64,000 nt of DNA from Oreohelix idahoensis (GCA_024509875.1 JAMPIV010004929.1:2501-66500); one strand, 5' to 3'. Numbered from the stretch's first letter, positions 46,176-58,625 are shown. A program made the numbers and translations. Notes: generated by a model from the sequence alone, not told the origin.

Positions 46176-47874
46176 CCTAGAGAAGATGGTAATTTTATTA
46201 CTCTAAGCCTCTACTTGCCCCTCCCCAGATCCTCCTTTGTTAATATTATTATTATTATTATTAGCACCTCTACACTTCGTTTTACGGGGTAGAAGAGGTT
46301 CCGATTATGACATGACATGATTATTAGCTCTGCTAGGGGTATTCTACTAAATTATCTACCAACAAAACTTGAACTTAACTTAAATAATTTAAGTAAGTCT
46401 GCTGGTAAATATTTACAATTTATTAATACAGTTTCTCTTTTCTGTTTGAAAAGCTTTCAAGAAAAATCAACATTTCAAGTACATCAACAACCAAATAACA
46501 CAATTTAAAATAAATGTTCTTAGTTATTAATAGTCTTTTGAACTATATAACTGTTTTTCTCTTTCTCCTGAAATTACTTTGTTAAAGACAGTCTTTATTT
46601 ACTATAGCTACAAACTTTTTCACAGTTTCGTCAGTGTGTCTAATTCTCACTAGGACGGTTGCCTAGATAAATTGGCACTGTTTTTTCATCATTGGACGTT
46701 GACTTACCTCTTTTGGCAGGTGGTGCAGCTGGAACCGGCCCTATACTGCAACAATAGCTTATATTAGAGTCAAGCTCCTTTCGGTGGACGTCAGTTACAG
46801 AATACAACCTGAAACAAATACTAAGTGATATCTTAATTAACACAGTAAAACAATTCCTTTCATCCTTTCCTTTGTTCCTGGTGTGTGTGCCATTCCATCA
46901 AAAAATAATTCTTTAAATGCTTTTCTAAAACCATGGACACCTTTTGTGCTTCCATTCTTAATTTATTTAAATACACACAGGCTGGTAAGTCCTCCAGAAA
47001 TCTACACAGTAGTTCAAGCACATCTCCACGCTTCCTAACACAATGTAATTAATCAATAGAAATACATATATTTATATACATATATATAAATTCTTTCTTA
47101 CCCTCAGGCACAAACAGTCGAGCTGTTAATGGTTGTAATGGTCTGCTCTCAGATGCAGTTGGCAAAGGCACCCTTCATTAACACTTTTTAGCGCTCGCTG
47201 TGATTTGAATTTTTATTATGGCCTCGATTTGCAGAAGGCAGGGTCTATTTATTCGTCACATCCGGTGACCGAGGGAGCAGAGGCTAAAGGGGTGTTTTCG
47301 TATCTCAAAAAGTATGCCCAATTGTTCTGATGTACAAATATTGAAAACTAATATTTCAAGTATCTTCTTTATTTCTGGAGCGATTTCCTTCAGCTTAGGC
47401 TTAAAATATACCCTGAATTAATCTGCCTCTACCTAAATAAGTGACTTTATATTACATGCCTTAGTTTTATTGTATACCTAGCCTAAACAGCAAAATTTTG
47501 GACTAACCTGATGTGTCGATGCCTTTCCACTCGATATTTCTCCCGTACTATAATACTTCCCGTGGAAATCTTTGCACAGACTCATAGATAAACTTTCCTA
47601 AGAGTGATTTCTTGACCTCTGCCATGCTGTACTACGCTCATAAGTCTGTATTTAAATTCCTACTGAAACCCTGTTGCACAGATTTTGAGACTCCATTGTT
47701 AGGCTAGTATGTTATTTGTAAACACTGTAAAGGTGCGCTTTCATTGGTTCTCTCTGCATCCTTCTATTTCTAAAGTATGGCGTGCAGTTGTGGTAAAGAA
47801 TACCGTGTTGTGAATCCGACCACTTCACGACACATATGTGGGCGTACATCTGTTTGTAGATGTGAATTATTAAG

Positions 47875-47915
<41 letters not shown>

Positions 47916-48234
47916 AAGCGTCCTGGAAATAATGAGAAGAATAGCCATAGGAATAAAGTAACCGAGAAATTTAACAAACATACTGCGATGTCGCACCTTT
48001 ACTCCCGTCACATTTTCCCGACCAAAAAACTGAAAGCATTAAAGACTTTAATAATAAGTGGTTACAATTACATTGGTAACTGCTTCAGACGTCAAGACCA
48101 GATATGGCTGCAGTAGTTTATGCCGTCTGCCTTAACCAATCATTTATCACGTTAAGTTCTGTTGAAAAAAAAAGAAAAAAGACAACAAATCTACATAACC
48201 CTGCAGCACCGTTATTAGTTGGCAGGGACAATTC
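46176..48234. other. No recognisable gene (about 2 kb)
   Basis: Contains ATT triplets near 46243-46262 and a (GA)n run at 47877-47909. Open frames are short and without motifs. Confidence 0.55.
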
Positions 48235-48480
48235 TTCTTCTTCTTCTTCGTTCGCCCTGAAAAGGACGGTGGTTGCGTTGTGTCTGTTTACAACGTAGCT
48301 GTGATATCTGCACCTTTCGATCGACACATCCGACTTCTGCACGGCATTTTTTAGGACCGGGTTTGCCTTCCCATTGCGATGCAGGGACAATAGTGTGATT
48401 CGCTTCCGTAGCTAGGCGGGGGTGCCGTACGGAAGATCGTGGGTTCGATTCTCGGGTAAGGCACTCACTTCTGTTGTTTT
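48235..48480 (+). mobile_element. Dispersed repeat F copy 2 with tRNA-like unit
   Basis: Repeat F (CCTGAAAAGGACGG to GGACCGGGTTTGCC, about 48235-48370) is followed by a tRNA-like stretch. This has TAGCTAGGCGG (A-box-like, about 48411) and B box GGGTTCGATTCTC (48441-48453). It looks like a SINE, not a working tRNA gene. Confidence 0.55.
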
Positions 48481-50737
48481 TCTGATGTCTAGTTTTTTAC
48501 TTATTTATTTCTCACGAACGCCTGAAACATACCTTTATGTGTGTAATATTTATTTAAGCACCGTTACTTCTGCCTTAGTTAACTGTAACTCCCTGTGATG
48601 AATTTACCATGATACAACGTTAAAATATCTCCAAATTTAACGATAAAATGTAGGGATAAAAATAATGCGTAAGATACTAGGAGACATGCTCGCCCATGCC
48701 CGCCTTTTCCTACCCGCCATTTAAAACTAACGAGTTAGACGTGCAGACGAAACGGTTTACCCTTTGTAGACGGGAGAGAAAACGGAGAACACAAAAGGAA
48801 AAATATGACTGAACACGTGTTTGAATACAGCAAGGCTAAAAGACGCAATTGGTAGTAAAAGAAAAAAAATTCACGTCACTAGTTGACACAATGTAAGGAA
48901 ATGGACAAAAAACGACTTTAGCTCGTGTCAGAAACAGTCATTTCTTGGACTTTTACGATACTTGATTGTTATTTGAATTCAGCGGCAAACGCCGTGGAGA
49001 AGGTTCTCGAACATATTTCAAAAAAAAAAAAACTAACCTTGAAGAAGTAACTTTTTCTTAATAATAATGTTATGAATATAAAACCTACCTAGTTTGATAG
49101 CCCGTCTTGAGCAGAGAAATAATATACTTTCAATTATAACAGACGGATAGATAATAAGGAAGATATTGACAAAAGACTGTGTTGTTCATATCAGACGAGC
49201 GACTGCACTGTTGAAAATTTCACTAAAGTTTCAAATTCTCGACCTTGAGGCAAGTAACGCAAAAATCGAGCTGTAATTAAAGAGAGGGGAAAGGGGGAGA
49301 ATTGTGGCTAAAAATAACTTCGGAGGCAGAAGTGTGTAGGGTATTGCATGGCGTTGGTCCAAGAACCAAGCGTGTTTTTTTATGAAAAAACAAGTAGAGA
49401 CAGACGGACCAACAGACCGTAATACATACTTGACTGAGAGCTGACTGAAATTTGACTTTTGGTTGTAGATTTGAAAGTTAGGGGGGGGGGGAGTCTGTGA
49501 TTGGATGAATGAAATCATAGTAGCGGGGTAGAGGCACACATTTTGCCATTCGTTACCAGACTGTCCAGAGACACAGTGGTTTATTACCTGTGGTGTTGTT
49601 TCCAGAAGATATTCTATACATTTAGTGCGACACCATCACATAGCCAGCAGCTCAGCTGAGTTTTGCTAGAAATTAACTGTGTTCTCAATTCTAAATTCTG
49701 GTAAGAATGAAAGTATTTCTTTTGTATATTTTAATATTTCGAGTGATTGATACTGCCATATCATATAAAATGATTACGACAAGTAAGTGTTCGCTCTAGG
49801 TCCCCAGCCCAAGTTCAGGGTCTAGAGACAAACAAAATATATGGACGCCTAACTAAGACTATGGAAGGCGGATCTATTGTTGAGATCGGTGGGAACATAT
49901 CACCTATCTTATTGTATAAAAGGAAACTATTGAACATATCTCAGATGCAATGCAGTCTTGGGGGAACTGATACTATATGAAAACAACTGGGTAAGATGTG
50001 CTTCGTTGGTCAGAGAGATCTGACCCCCTCTGTGTATTGTTGATGTGTTGTGCTGTGGGTAAAAGTAGTACAGTAAATAGATTACTGACACAGCGCACAA
50101 ACTTTGTTTCAGAATTGTGAGTTTCTGTTGTGGCACTAGGGTAGTGCCACAAAAGTAATACAAGTTTACTCAAGCTGACGTGTGTGCCGCCTACAGTGGT
50201 GTTGGTGCTGTATCGCAGTGTATCCCAGCTACCAAGAGGAGGGGCCACCGGATTCCAGCTTCATATATTCTCATACAAGATGAATAACTCAATGGCCTGC
50301 TGATGATTCACCAAAACTCTTGAATACTTATAAAGATTTCCCGCCACTAATATCCTGAAATTTTGGGAAATAAACTTTTTCTAAAGTACATAAGACAATG
50401 GACAAAGCTAGTTCTATTCAGAGAGAGGGTGTGATGACACCATCCCAACAGCATATCCAGTAAAGGTTCTCCCAGAGACACTATAAAATTAGTTAATATT
50501 AACCAGACTTATAACATACCTTTGTAATCACATTCCATTTTATTATGCCATATATTGATGCATTCCATTTATAACTTCATAACATTTCATATGTTCTGGC
50601 CAAAATAAAACCTTGGTCCAGAACAAATAAATTTAAAGAAAAAATTAATATTTTAAACTAAAACAGCCTGAGTTAGTTCAGTGTGTTATAAATTTTAGTA
50701 ATATTATTAGACTTATTAAATAGCTATTGATTGGGTT
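48481..50737. other. No recognisable gene (about 2.2 kb)
   Basis: Non-coding, with homopolymer A near 49020-49031 and a G run at 49481-49491. No domain in either strand. Confidence 0.55.
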
Positions 50738-51510
50738 ATGAGAAACTATACCCACAATGAACAATTGGGTATAAAATGGACAAATGGAAAATTCCTGGGG
50801 GACCTGGATTTCGCAGATGATGTAGCATTCTTAAGTTCAACACCAAGACAATCCCAAGAAGCAATAAATAATTTGTGTCATCTCTCGGTTACAATTGGTC
50901 TCCAAATAAATGCCTCTAAAACTAAAGCTATGAACTTTTCTAACGAGACCTTTGATATCATCTTGAACGGGGAAAAACTACAGAAGTTGAAAGTTTCAAT
51001 TATTTAGGCAGTAAAATGACTCAGGATGGTGACACAACAAGAGAAATCCATACTAGAATTGCTTTGGCAGCTAGCGCCTTCAATAGATTATCTAACATTT
51101 GGAAATTACGATCATTGAATATACATACCAAGCTTCGTCTGTTTAATTCAAATGTTATCTCAGTGTTAACATACGGCTGTGAGAGTTGGAAAATAACAAA
51201 ATCATTGGAGAACAAGCTGAATACATTCGAGAACAAATGTCTTAGAAAACTCATGAACATCAGTTGGAAAGAATTCAAGACTAATCGACAAATAAGAGAA
51301 GACTCTAGGCAGAAATATGTCTCCGACTATATAAGGAAAAGACGATGGTCATATATCGGTCATGTCCTACGAATGCAAAACAACAGAATACCACTACAGG
51401 CGACTTGGGTTCCTGAGGGTAAGAGGAAAAAAGGAAGACCAAAAGAAACACTCAGAAGAACAATAATAAGAGAAGGAAGAACGTTGGGCCTAAATAATGT
51501 GCAAGGCTAA
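50738..51510 (+). pseudogene. LINE reverse transcriptase, C-terminal half
   Basis: Reads GKFLGDLDFADDVAFLSS with the catalytic FADD box, then SVTIGLQINASKTKAM. After a frameshift near 50985-51005 it continues through TREIHTRIALAASAFNRL, SNVISVLTYGCESW, CLRKLMNISWKEF, RRWSYIGHVLRM and PEGKRKKGRPKE to the stop at 51510. This is the palm-thumb-tail half of a non-LTR retrotransposon RT. The endonuclease and N-terminal RT are absent, as expected of 5' truncation during reverse transcription. Both aspartates are kept but the shift inactivates it. It is better preserved than the other LINE remains here. Confidence 0.87.
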
Positions 51511-52520
51511 GAGGAGTGGCTTATACTACAACACATTACATTTCAGTACCCTAGATTTTTTAACGTAGCTACATTCATAAGAGAAAAAAAAGATATGTTT
51601 GAGGTCGTAAGTGGTAGTAAGAAGGGCCTTCTGTAATTCTCATCTACATTTATCTCAGGAGCCTTCACAGCTGACCTCATACATTACATTAGGTAACGCA
51701 ACAACCTTACAGTACCATCAAAAACCACTACACTCCCAAATAGCATTTATCAGTTTGAGAAAGATAACAGTTTGCCTTGTTTTGACGAGGCGCATCCCGT
51801 TCAACCTAGACACAGGATGCGTTGGTTGTATCAGGGCGCATGTCCTAATACAGAAGAGCATGTGGTCCGGTTACGTAAACATCTATCAAGAATTAATTCC
51901 TCGTCTGCAAAATTTTACGTTCTACGCCGTCTCATCACGTGGTGTGTAGTTCCTGGGGGTATCCTCGGGGACAAAGAACGAACAAGAATACTGCTCCCTC
52001 AAGCATGTCGTAAGAGACGACTAATACGAGATTGTATATGTGGCTGGCATTGCCATCACGTAAAACTAGTAATTACAGAAACCACTGTTGCAAGAAAACG
52101 TGCGTACTTTAGTGAAGACATCATGCACGGGGGGACAGCTTCAATGGTGATTAAAAACTCTATGGGCATGAAAACTGCGACTATGATAAGTCTCCATAAC
52201 AACACTAAAAACAATGACAGGAAAACAAAACAACAACATTATCTAAAAACAAAAGTACTAAGCAACAAGAAAAACTATTATGGATATTACAAGTGACGCA
52301 CTGCGTCCCGTCCGATGTGGGATTAATTCTTCAGCCGAGGGGAGGGAAGCAATGCGTGATGGATACCCTCAACGCTGTTTATCAACCAGCCCTTGTTTCA
52401 GTCTCAAACTTTGAAATTAAGGATGACGTATCGAGCTGCGTTACGGGCACGAAGATTCACGAGAGTATGGATACTGGGATTTTTGATGGGTGGAAGTTAC
52501 GGTGGTTGTTGTGGTGGTGG
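51511..52520. other. No recognised gene; short dispersed repeat at 51965-52023
   Basis: A 174-codon plus frame (51772-52296) includes LLPQACRKRRLI, but that phrase comes from a dispersed repeat (CATGTCGTAAGAGACGACTAA), also present in inverted orientation at 53101-53155. I do not accept it as a gene. Confidence 0.5.
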
Positions 52521-52521
52521 T

Positions 52522-52630
<109 letters not shown>

Positions 52631-52655
52631 GGGCAGATAGGACAGATGGAGAAAG

Positions 52656-52960
52656 GGTAAGACAGACAGACAGACAGACAGATAGTTAGGACACACTACA
52701 TCTACTATCTGTCCTTCTATCTACTTGTCTGTCTGTCCATCTGTTTTCTGTCTGTCCGCCTGTCTGTCTATCTGTCTGTCTATCCGTCTGTCCGCCCGTC
52801 TGTCTGTCTGTCCGTCGGTCAGTCCGTTCGTAAGTCCATCCATCCGTCTATCTGTCCGTCCGTCAGTTCATCCGCCTGTCCATCCATCCGTCTGTCTGTC
52901 CGTCTATCTGTCTGTCTGTCCGTCCGCCTGTCTGTCCGTCCATCTGTCTGTCTATAGCTT
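52656..52960. repeat. Imperfect (GACA)n and (CTGT/CCGT)n tetranucleotide repeats
   Basis: A short GACA run (52660-52682) is followed by about 230 bp of TGTC/CGTC/CATC tetranucleotides. The Ser/Val/Cys/Pro frame across it is a repeat artefact. Confidence 0.95.
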
Positions 52961-53859
52961 CGTATGAAGCATGAAGCAACCACACCAGCTGGTCTCCTTA
53001 CAGGAAGCCTGCATCAAAGCACTATTACGCTCTTACAGCGATGGTTTTGTGTGTCAATTTATTTCACAATGAGGTTGCCCACATCATGGACAAACCTCAT
53101 TTAGACGCCTTTTACGACATGCCTGGAGAAACAGTAACTTATTCTTTCCCTGACTCCATATAGACCACCTTGAGTTTAAATATAGTCGAATATAAGAGTA
53201 ACTCAAACATGAATCGGAAGCCTCAAAGAAAAAGTTAAAAAAACTTAAGGATGCAGGAGTCATGGAAATAATAAAACAAGAGTCGGTAAGAAATACAAAT
53301 AATGGTAACAATACACAGAAAAGTGAAAAAAAAAAAAATGAACGAGGAGAATACAGGGGTCAAAAGATAATAATTTACGAGTAGTTATGAAAAAAACAAA
53401 CCTGACTGTGTATGTCTCTTTCCATGAGGTGCGCTACCTTATTTTATACATCCACGTCTCAACAGCCTTAATCAGTTCACCAATTTTAATCAACTAGTTT
53501 ACTGACAAATATAATAAGAAAGAGTTTTTTTTTTTTTTTCCTAAAGACAAATAGTTACCATTCTTGCTCAGATATTCACCACCTTTGTTTGGACTGCTCG
53601 TGTACACTGGGTCATGGACGAAGAACTTCTGTTCCTAATGTTAGCTCTGTTACATTTCTGCCCCATGTAAAACGTTTCTTTAAGCCTATTTATTTTCCTA
53701 ACATTTACAACTACAAGAATTGTCACTGCTGCCTGCTGTTTTGTTACATTAATAATATTATAAATATTTTCCAGTGAAAAGTTATTCTGTCAAACTCTTC
53801 GTTCGTCTGCTGCGTCAACCTGGTTGGAGCGAATACAACCGATGTGAAGAAACAACACG
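52961..53859. other. No recognisable gene; inverted copy of a short repeat at 53101-53155
   Basis: 53101-53155 (minus) matches 51965-52023 around CATGTCGTAA. A T-run lies at 53526-53540. Nothing else is supported. Confidence 0.5.
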
Positions 53860-54145
53860 AATATACAGAGTTTTGAAGAAAATAATACAAGAGTGGTGAA
53901 GAGCAAACCAAGAATAAAAGAGTGGTGAAGATAAGTATATAAGAGTCGTGAAGAAAAACACCGAATGATAAGAACGAGGGAGTCATGAAAGAGTGATGAA
54001 GATAAGTATTATAAGAGTCGTGAAGAAAAACACCGAATGATAAGAACGTAGAAGTCGTGAATAAAAAAAAAAAAATAAGAAGAATACATGAGTTATGAAG
54101 GAATACACAGAATAATAACAATTCAAGAGTCGTTAAGAGCAACCA
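53860..54145. repeat. Degenerate tandem repeat with core AAGAGTCGTGAAGA
   Basis: Irregular units of roughly 45-90 bp contain AAGAGTNGTGAAG and AACACCGAATGATAAGAACG (the latter twice). Weak related words also occur at 53250-53310. Confidence 0.75.
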
Positions 54146-54263
54146 AAAAAAAAAAAAAAATACGCGTATTGAAGATTTGATGTCTGCTGTAATAAACGTA
54201 AAGATTACAACAGTTTTGATGATTAGATTTTGATGACCTGCATGTTCCGATTTCTTACAGACG

Positions 54264-54400
54264 AGCGTTTCTTGCTGCGCGTTTCTCGCGCGTGACGAAT
54301 GAAAGAGTAGGGATTTACAGGCTGCGCAGCCGAGCGAGACTGTCTGTAAATCCCTACTCTTTCATTCGTCACGCGCGAGAAACGCGCAGCAAGAAACGCT
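54264..54400. repeat. Perfect 57-bp inverted repeat (hairpin)
   Basis: The left arm 54264-54320 and right arm 54344-54400 are exact reverse complements over all 57 bases, with a 23-base loop that itself contains GCTGCGCAGC. It is GC-richer than the surroundings (GCGCGTTTCTCGCGCGTGACG in each arm). It directly abuts a SINE body at 54401. It could be a MITE-like foldback, a hairpin RNA source, or an assembly fold-back. Confidence 0.95.
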
Positions 54401-54765
54401 AGGCTGGTCTCCTGGGTAGTGAGATCGGATGCCTAGCCTTCTCTGATAAGGGCGAAAAAATAGGAGGTCCCGTGTGCAAGTTGCGCCACGCACGTTAAAA
54501 ATCCCACGGCAGGTGGAAATCGTAAAGTGTAGGCCTATCAGGTCGCTGCCCTGGCAAAATTTAAAAATTAGAAACCTGCCCACAACAAAAATATTTATAG
54601 AATGTGTTATTCCTATAAACACACACTGGGATTCTCGCCGGTGTTACGGAGTTCGTGCACTGTGCTGAGATCCTACTTGTATGATCTAAGGGAGGAGATC
54701 GGAGCACTGATGGAGTTGTCCGTGTGCAATGAAGATAATCCTTAATACCAAACCAAACCCGTGCT
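54401..54765 (+). mobile_element. SINE body, 5'-truncated, plus orientation
   Basis: CTGGTCTCCTGGGTAGTGAG through GTTGCGCCACGCACG to AAAAATCCCACGGCA matches 55230-55095 in inverse orientation at about 95% by eye over about 135 bp. The tRNA-like head is missing here. A 3' segment runs on to about 54765. Confidence 0.7.
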
Positions 54766-54847
54766 ATTATTCAGAGGCGTACCTGTAGTGACAGGGGCCC
54801 CTCCGCACCGATTAAATGGCGCCCATTTTAAATAATGGGGTCGACTG

Positions 54848-54955
54848 CTATAATCATTGGCATGGCGAATCTGGATTTTGTTTTAAATGTACCTACTTAC
54901 TGCTATAATCATTGGCATGGCGAATCTGGATTTTTTTTTTAATGTACCTACTTAC
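54848..54955. repeat. 53-bp tandem duplication
   Basis: CTGCTATAATCATTGGCATG...GTACCTACTTA occurs twice in a row, differing mainly in T-run length. Confidence 0.93.
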
Positions 54956-55029
54956 TTCATCATCATCATCATTACACTTAAGCTCTGTAATGACCATAGG
55001 CCATGAACTGTATTGTGCCAGATCTTTCT

Positions 55030-55365
55030 GTCATATTCTAACCGATCGAAATGTTTCTGTGTCTTCTTTATCCCTTTCCTTTTAACAGCGACCTGATAGC
55101 CTACTATTTACGATTTCCAACTGCCGTGGGATTTTTAACGTGCGTGGCGCAACTTGCACACGGGACCTCCTATTTTTACGCCCTCATCAGAGAAGGCTAG
55201 GCATCCGATCTCACTACCCAGGAGACCAGGGGGGAGTATGACATCATTACGACCACTGGTTCTGAAAACAATTTCCATAAATTATATTCCCTCAACTGGG
55301 AATCGAACCCGGTACTTCTAGAGTTAGAGGCGGACGCCATACCTCTTAACCACTCCGACCCCATT
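55030..55365 (-). mobile_element. tRNA-derived SINE, minus orientation
   Basis: On the minus strand the tRNA-like head has an A-box-like GGTCGGAGTGGTTAAG (about 55344-55359) and B box GGGTTCGATTCC (about 55299-55310). It leads into the body shared with 54401-54535. Confidence 0.75.
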
Positions 55366-55394
55366 ATATAACACGGGATTGCGGCTCAATACAG

Positions 55395-55860
55395 CGTGTT
55401 TCGACTGAGGCAAATGTTACTAGCGGGTGGTGGTGGTGGCGGACATACAATTCCAGTGACGTGGGCTACCAACAAATTGCTGTATTTCAAGCAGACGCAA
55501 GACCAGAGGGTCATTCAATTCAGTTCCCCCCTCTGCCCTTCGCTGCACACGCACTGTTACGGTCAATACACCGGGACTTGCTGATCACAAGTACTTAATG
55601 GTACCACTTGGGAAGGAGCTCTTTGGCAAGATAATTTATCAGCTTCGTCTTGCGTCGCTGAGTCCCATATTTCAGTAATAATTTTGCATTCCCACCATAG
55701 CCGATGGTATTGCTACATTAAGTACAGCACTCAAGCGATCAATGAAGAAAAAAAAAAAAAAAAAAAGAGAACAATAGTTGCATTGATTTTCAGCTGTATG
55801 GATAGTCCATCTGGAGACTAGAAAACAATGCAACGTTTACACTAAACAAAATATGAAGTT
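55395..55860. other. No recognisable gene
   Basis: A 62-codon frame (55396-55584) has no motif. Poly-A run at 55748-55767. Confidence 0.5.
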
Positions 55861-55864
55861 CTTT

Positions 55865-56053
55865 TTCTCTATCGCCTTTCATATATATATACGTCTATTA
55901 TATATAGTTTCAATATATATATATATATATTATTACTTCTATATATATATATATAGCTAAAAATGAGAATTATATATATATAAAGAAGGAATATATATAC
56001 TATTTATATATATATCACCATCAAGACAATATATATATGACAGAAGCAAGCTG

Positions 56054-56089
<36 letters not shown>

Positions 56090-56320
56090 TATATATATAT
56101 ATATAACAACCAGAACCTTAATGCTGCAAGAACAAATTAAATAATTAAGCAAGAAACACCTGTTAAAGGTAAATTAGGGATTATACTTATATAAACAGGA
56201 CCACCATCCAACAGTAAACACCTGATCTAATAATATCCACAACCATATATATATATATATTTTAAATATATTTATATATATATATATATTATATATATAT
56301 ATATGTAAAAGACAGTATTA
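55865..56320. repeat. Cluster of about a dozen short (AT)n islands
   Basis: Runs of 8-35 bp of ATATAT separated by 10-70 bp of unrelated unique sequence. It is not a single tandem array. Confidence 0.9.
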
Positions 56321-56438
56321 TAAGTTATATATATGTGTGTATTTCTTTCTCTTATTTAGCTTTATCTTTATATTTACTTTACTCCTACTTTTAATCTTAC
56401 AACTAACTGTCTTAAAGTAAAGACCCCCAGGGTATTAA

Positions 56439-56730
56439 GTGAAATCCCGTGAAGTTTTTGCAGAACTTGGCAGAGAAGACCAAGAAGATTATGAAATCTT
56501 GAAGCAGGCATTGCTAGTCCGTTATGAAAAGAACTCAGAATTTTCTAGGAAGAAATTCAGAACTGCCAAGCTACTTTCTGAAGAAACTTACCACCAATTC
56601 TCTGCAAGATTAGAAACCTACTTGGAGAAGTGGACTACTCTTGGAAAATGTCAAGACCTGAAAGAAATGGTCGTGATGGAGCAAGTAAGAGAGTCTATGC
56701 CTCTAGACATGAGAAAATGCTTCTCATTTT
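56439..56730 (+). pseudogene. Gmr1-like gag (SCAN-like) fragment
   Basis: Reads SREVFAELGREDQEDYEILK, QALLVRYEKNSEF, KLLSEETYHQFSARLETYL and VRESMPLDMRK, corresponding residue by residue to the gag capsid region of element A (about 13950-14220). It lacks the coiled coil, zinc knuckle and pol. It ends where a dispersed 23-bp word and an AT microsatellite begin. It is a relic of a third or fourth element of this group, distinct from A by many substitutions. Confidence 0.85.
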
Positions 56731-56761
56731 ACCAGAAAATTTATCGAGTAAATGAGCTGTG

Positions 56762-56897
<136 letters not shown>

Positions 56898-56899
56898 CA

Positions 56900-57696
56900 G
56901 GATTACTTTGGTATTTTGTTAAAGTTTAATTCTGCGTACAGCCGTTTGTTGTACTATGTTAATTCACAAAAACCATGTTACAGATTTTAATCCAGGGGTA
57001 CGAACTTTAAAAAAAAAGAAAGAAAGAATGAACAGAGACACATAACATAGGAAGTGACATAATCGGACTAGAAAGGGATTCAGAGCGATTTTGCAAGTCT
57101 TAAAAAGGAGGCTGTTTACAGCCTTCTCTTAAAATCCACACATTATGAGAACTGCCATCAAGAGGTTCTCAAATTGTTCACGCCCTGCTGTCACACAATA
57201 AATACAAATAAATAAATTTAAAAAAACAACAACAACAAAACTACAAAACAAAACAAAAGAACAGAATTACATGGGTCGCGCTCTCCAGATATGTGACTAC
57301 CTGCAAGCTACAGAGCAAGAATTAGGAATCAGAACAGAAAAATTGGACGTAACAAAGCAGAAAATTAGTCTTGGACATCATTACAACCACCATCAGCGAA
57401 AGAAAAAACACAAATAGAATCTGCTACATGGAATAAAGTTAATTTAATACCCAAATTATACTCCACATGGGGTATGTTGTGCACGAGAAACCTCACATAT
57501 CTTTTAGACATGAACCAAAACAAAGAATATTAACAACAGACAAACATACAAAAATCATAAACAAGAAATTAAACACTCATTGTAATCTAGATACTTACTA
57601 CATATATTTGCTTTGTCAAAATTGAGTTACAAAAAAGACCAAAAATTTTTCGTCTATTAATTGCTTAATGAAAATAAAAATAACTACGCAATAGAG
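56900..57696. other. No recognisable gene
   Basis: AT-rich and A-rich, with no coding motif. Confidence 0.5.
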
Positions 57697-58197
57697 CAGG
57701 GGTGGGCGAGACGTCGTTCGCCGGTCATCGGTGGACCGCTAACAGATTTTCGGTTATACCACGTAGCATATACAAGTTTTCATTTTTTAAAATTTATTAT
57801 TTAATTAAATCTGTTCTTTTTAAAGGTGTCATATTTTTCACGCCGAATTTGAGGGCTTCATTGAGGCGATGTATGCAAATCCTCATCGTGTTAACTTTGT
57901 ATATTACATACTTTGTAAAACTAGTATACTGTACTTACATATTATATGTCTAAATTTGTTCTTATTAATGTAAAATCGTTTTCTTTGCAAATGCAGGTTT
58001 TTTGGTCTTCAATTAATAAATATTTTTGTGTGCCTTAAATTCTTTGCTCATTTCCACACGCATGTGGAATTATTTTTATTACTTATAATTGAAAAACTGC
58101 AAATGTAACTACAATTAAATATTTTACTTGGTAGACTGCAACCTCATTGAAAAGAGGTAACCATAGATCATTGCGTGCTAAAATATGCCTTGGCCTG
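57697..58197. mobile_element. Probable hAT-derived non-autonomous transposon
   Basis: Starts CAGGGGTGGGCGAGACG, typical of hAT ends, and ends ...GCCTTGGCCTG, which read inward gives CAGGCCAAGGC (a weak terminal match). Candidate 8-bp duplications CAATAGAG (57689-57696) and CACTAGAG (58198-58205) agree at 7 of 8. An 83-codon frame inside has no transposase motif. Confidence 0.5.
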
Positions 58198-58383
58198 CAC
58201 TAGAGTATATCTTTGAGGAATCCTTGACATTCGAACTTAGGAAAGGTTCTTCTAAAGACCCGAGTTAATTGAGTTATTTGTTTCAGTCTTTGTTAGCTAT
58301 CACTAAGCATCTCTTGCAACCCATGTGTGCACAGTTTCCCTATCTCAACCCCATATATATCGAAAATCTCTCATCCATGATGT

Positions 58384-58625
58384 TTACCACAAGAACTGCT
58401 ATGCTATGGACACACACACAAAAAAAAAAAAAACACACACAAAAACAAAAGCGAAAGAGAGGCCGACCAAAAACAAACCTGACGGAGAACTGTGGAGGCC
58501 GAGATGCAAAGAATGAACCAGAGCTGGGACACTGCACGAAGGATGGCCGCCGACCGAGAGAAGTGGAAGCAGTTTGTTGCTGCCCTACAAGACGCCACCA
58601 GGCGTGATGGCCACTGACTGCTTTG
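58384..58625 (+). mobile_element. LINE 3' tail fragment with CA/A-rich interruption
   Basis: Same family as 32436: ITRTAMLW-like start, KRKRGRPKT, then MNQSWDTARRMAADREK and FVAALQDATRRDGH across two frames. An ACACACA/AAAA stretch (about 58409-58447) replaces the usual PEG segment. Near 58690-58712 the minus strand reads CAGCGGTTCTAAAACTGG, a lone hAT-like end. Confidence 0.75.

Noticed and set aside
51772..52296. 174-codon open frame
   Set aside because: Part of it is a short dispersed repeat (also inverted at 53101-53155), the rest is low in motifs, and the Lys/Asn-rich end comes from A-rich DNA.
52725..52967. Cys/Ser/Val/Pro-rich frame
   Set aside because: Translation of an imperfect tetranucleotide repeat.
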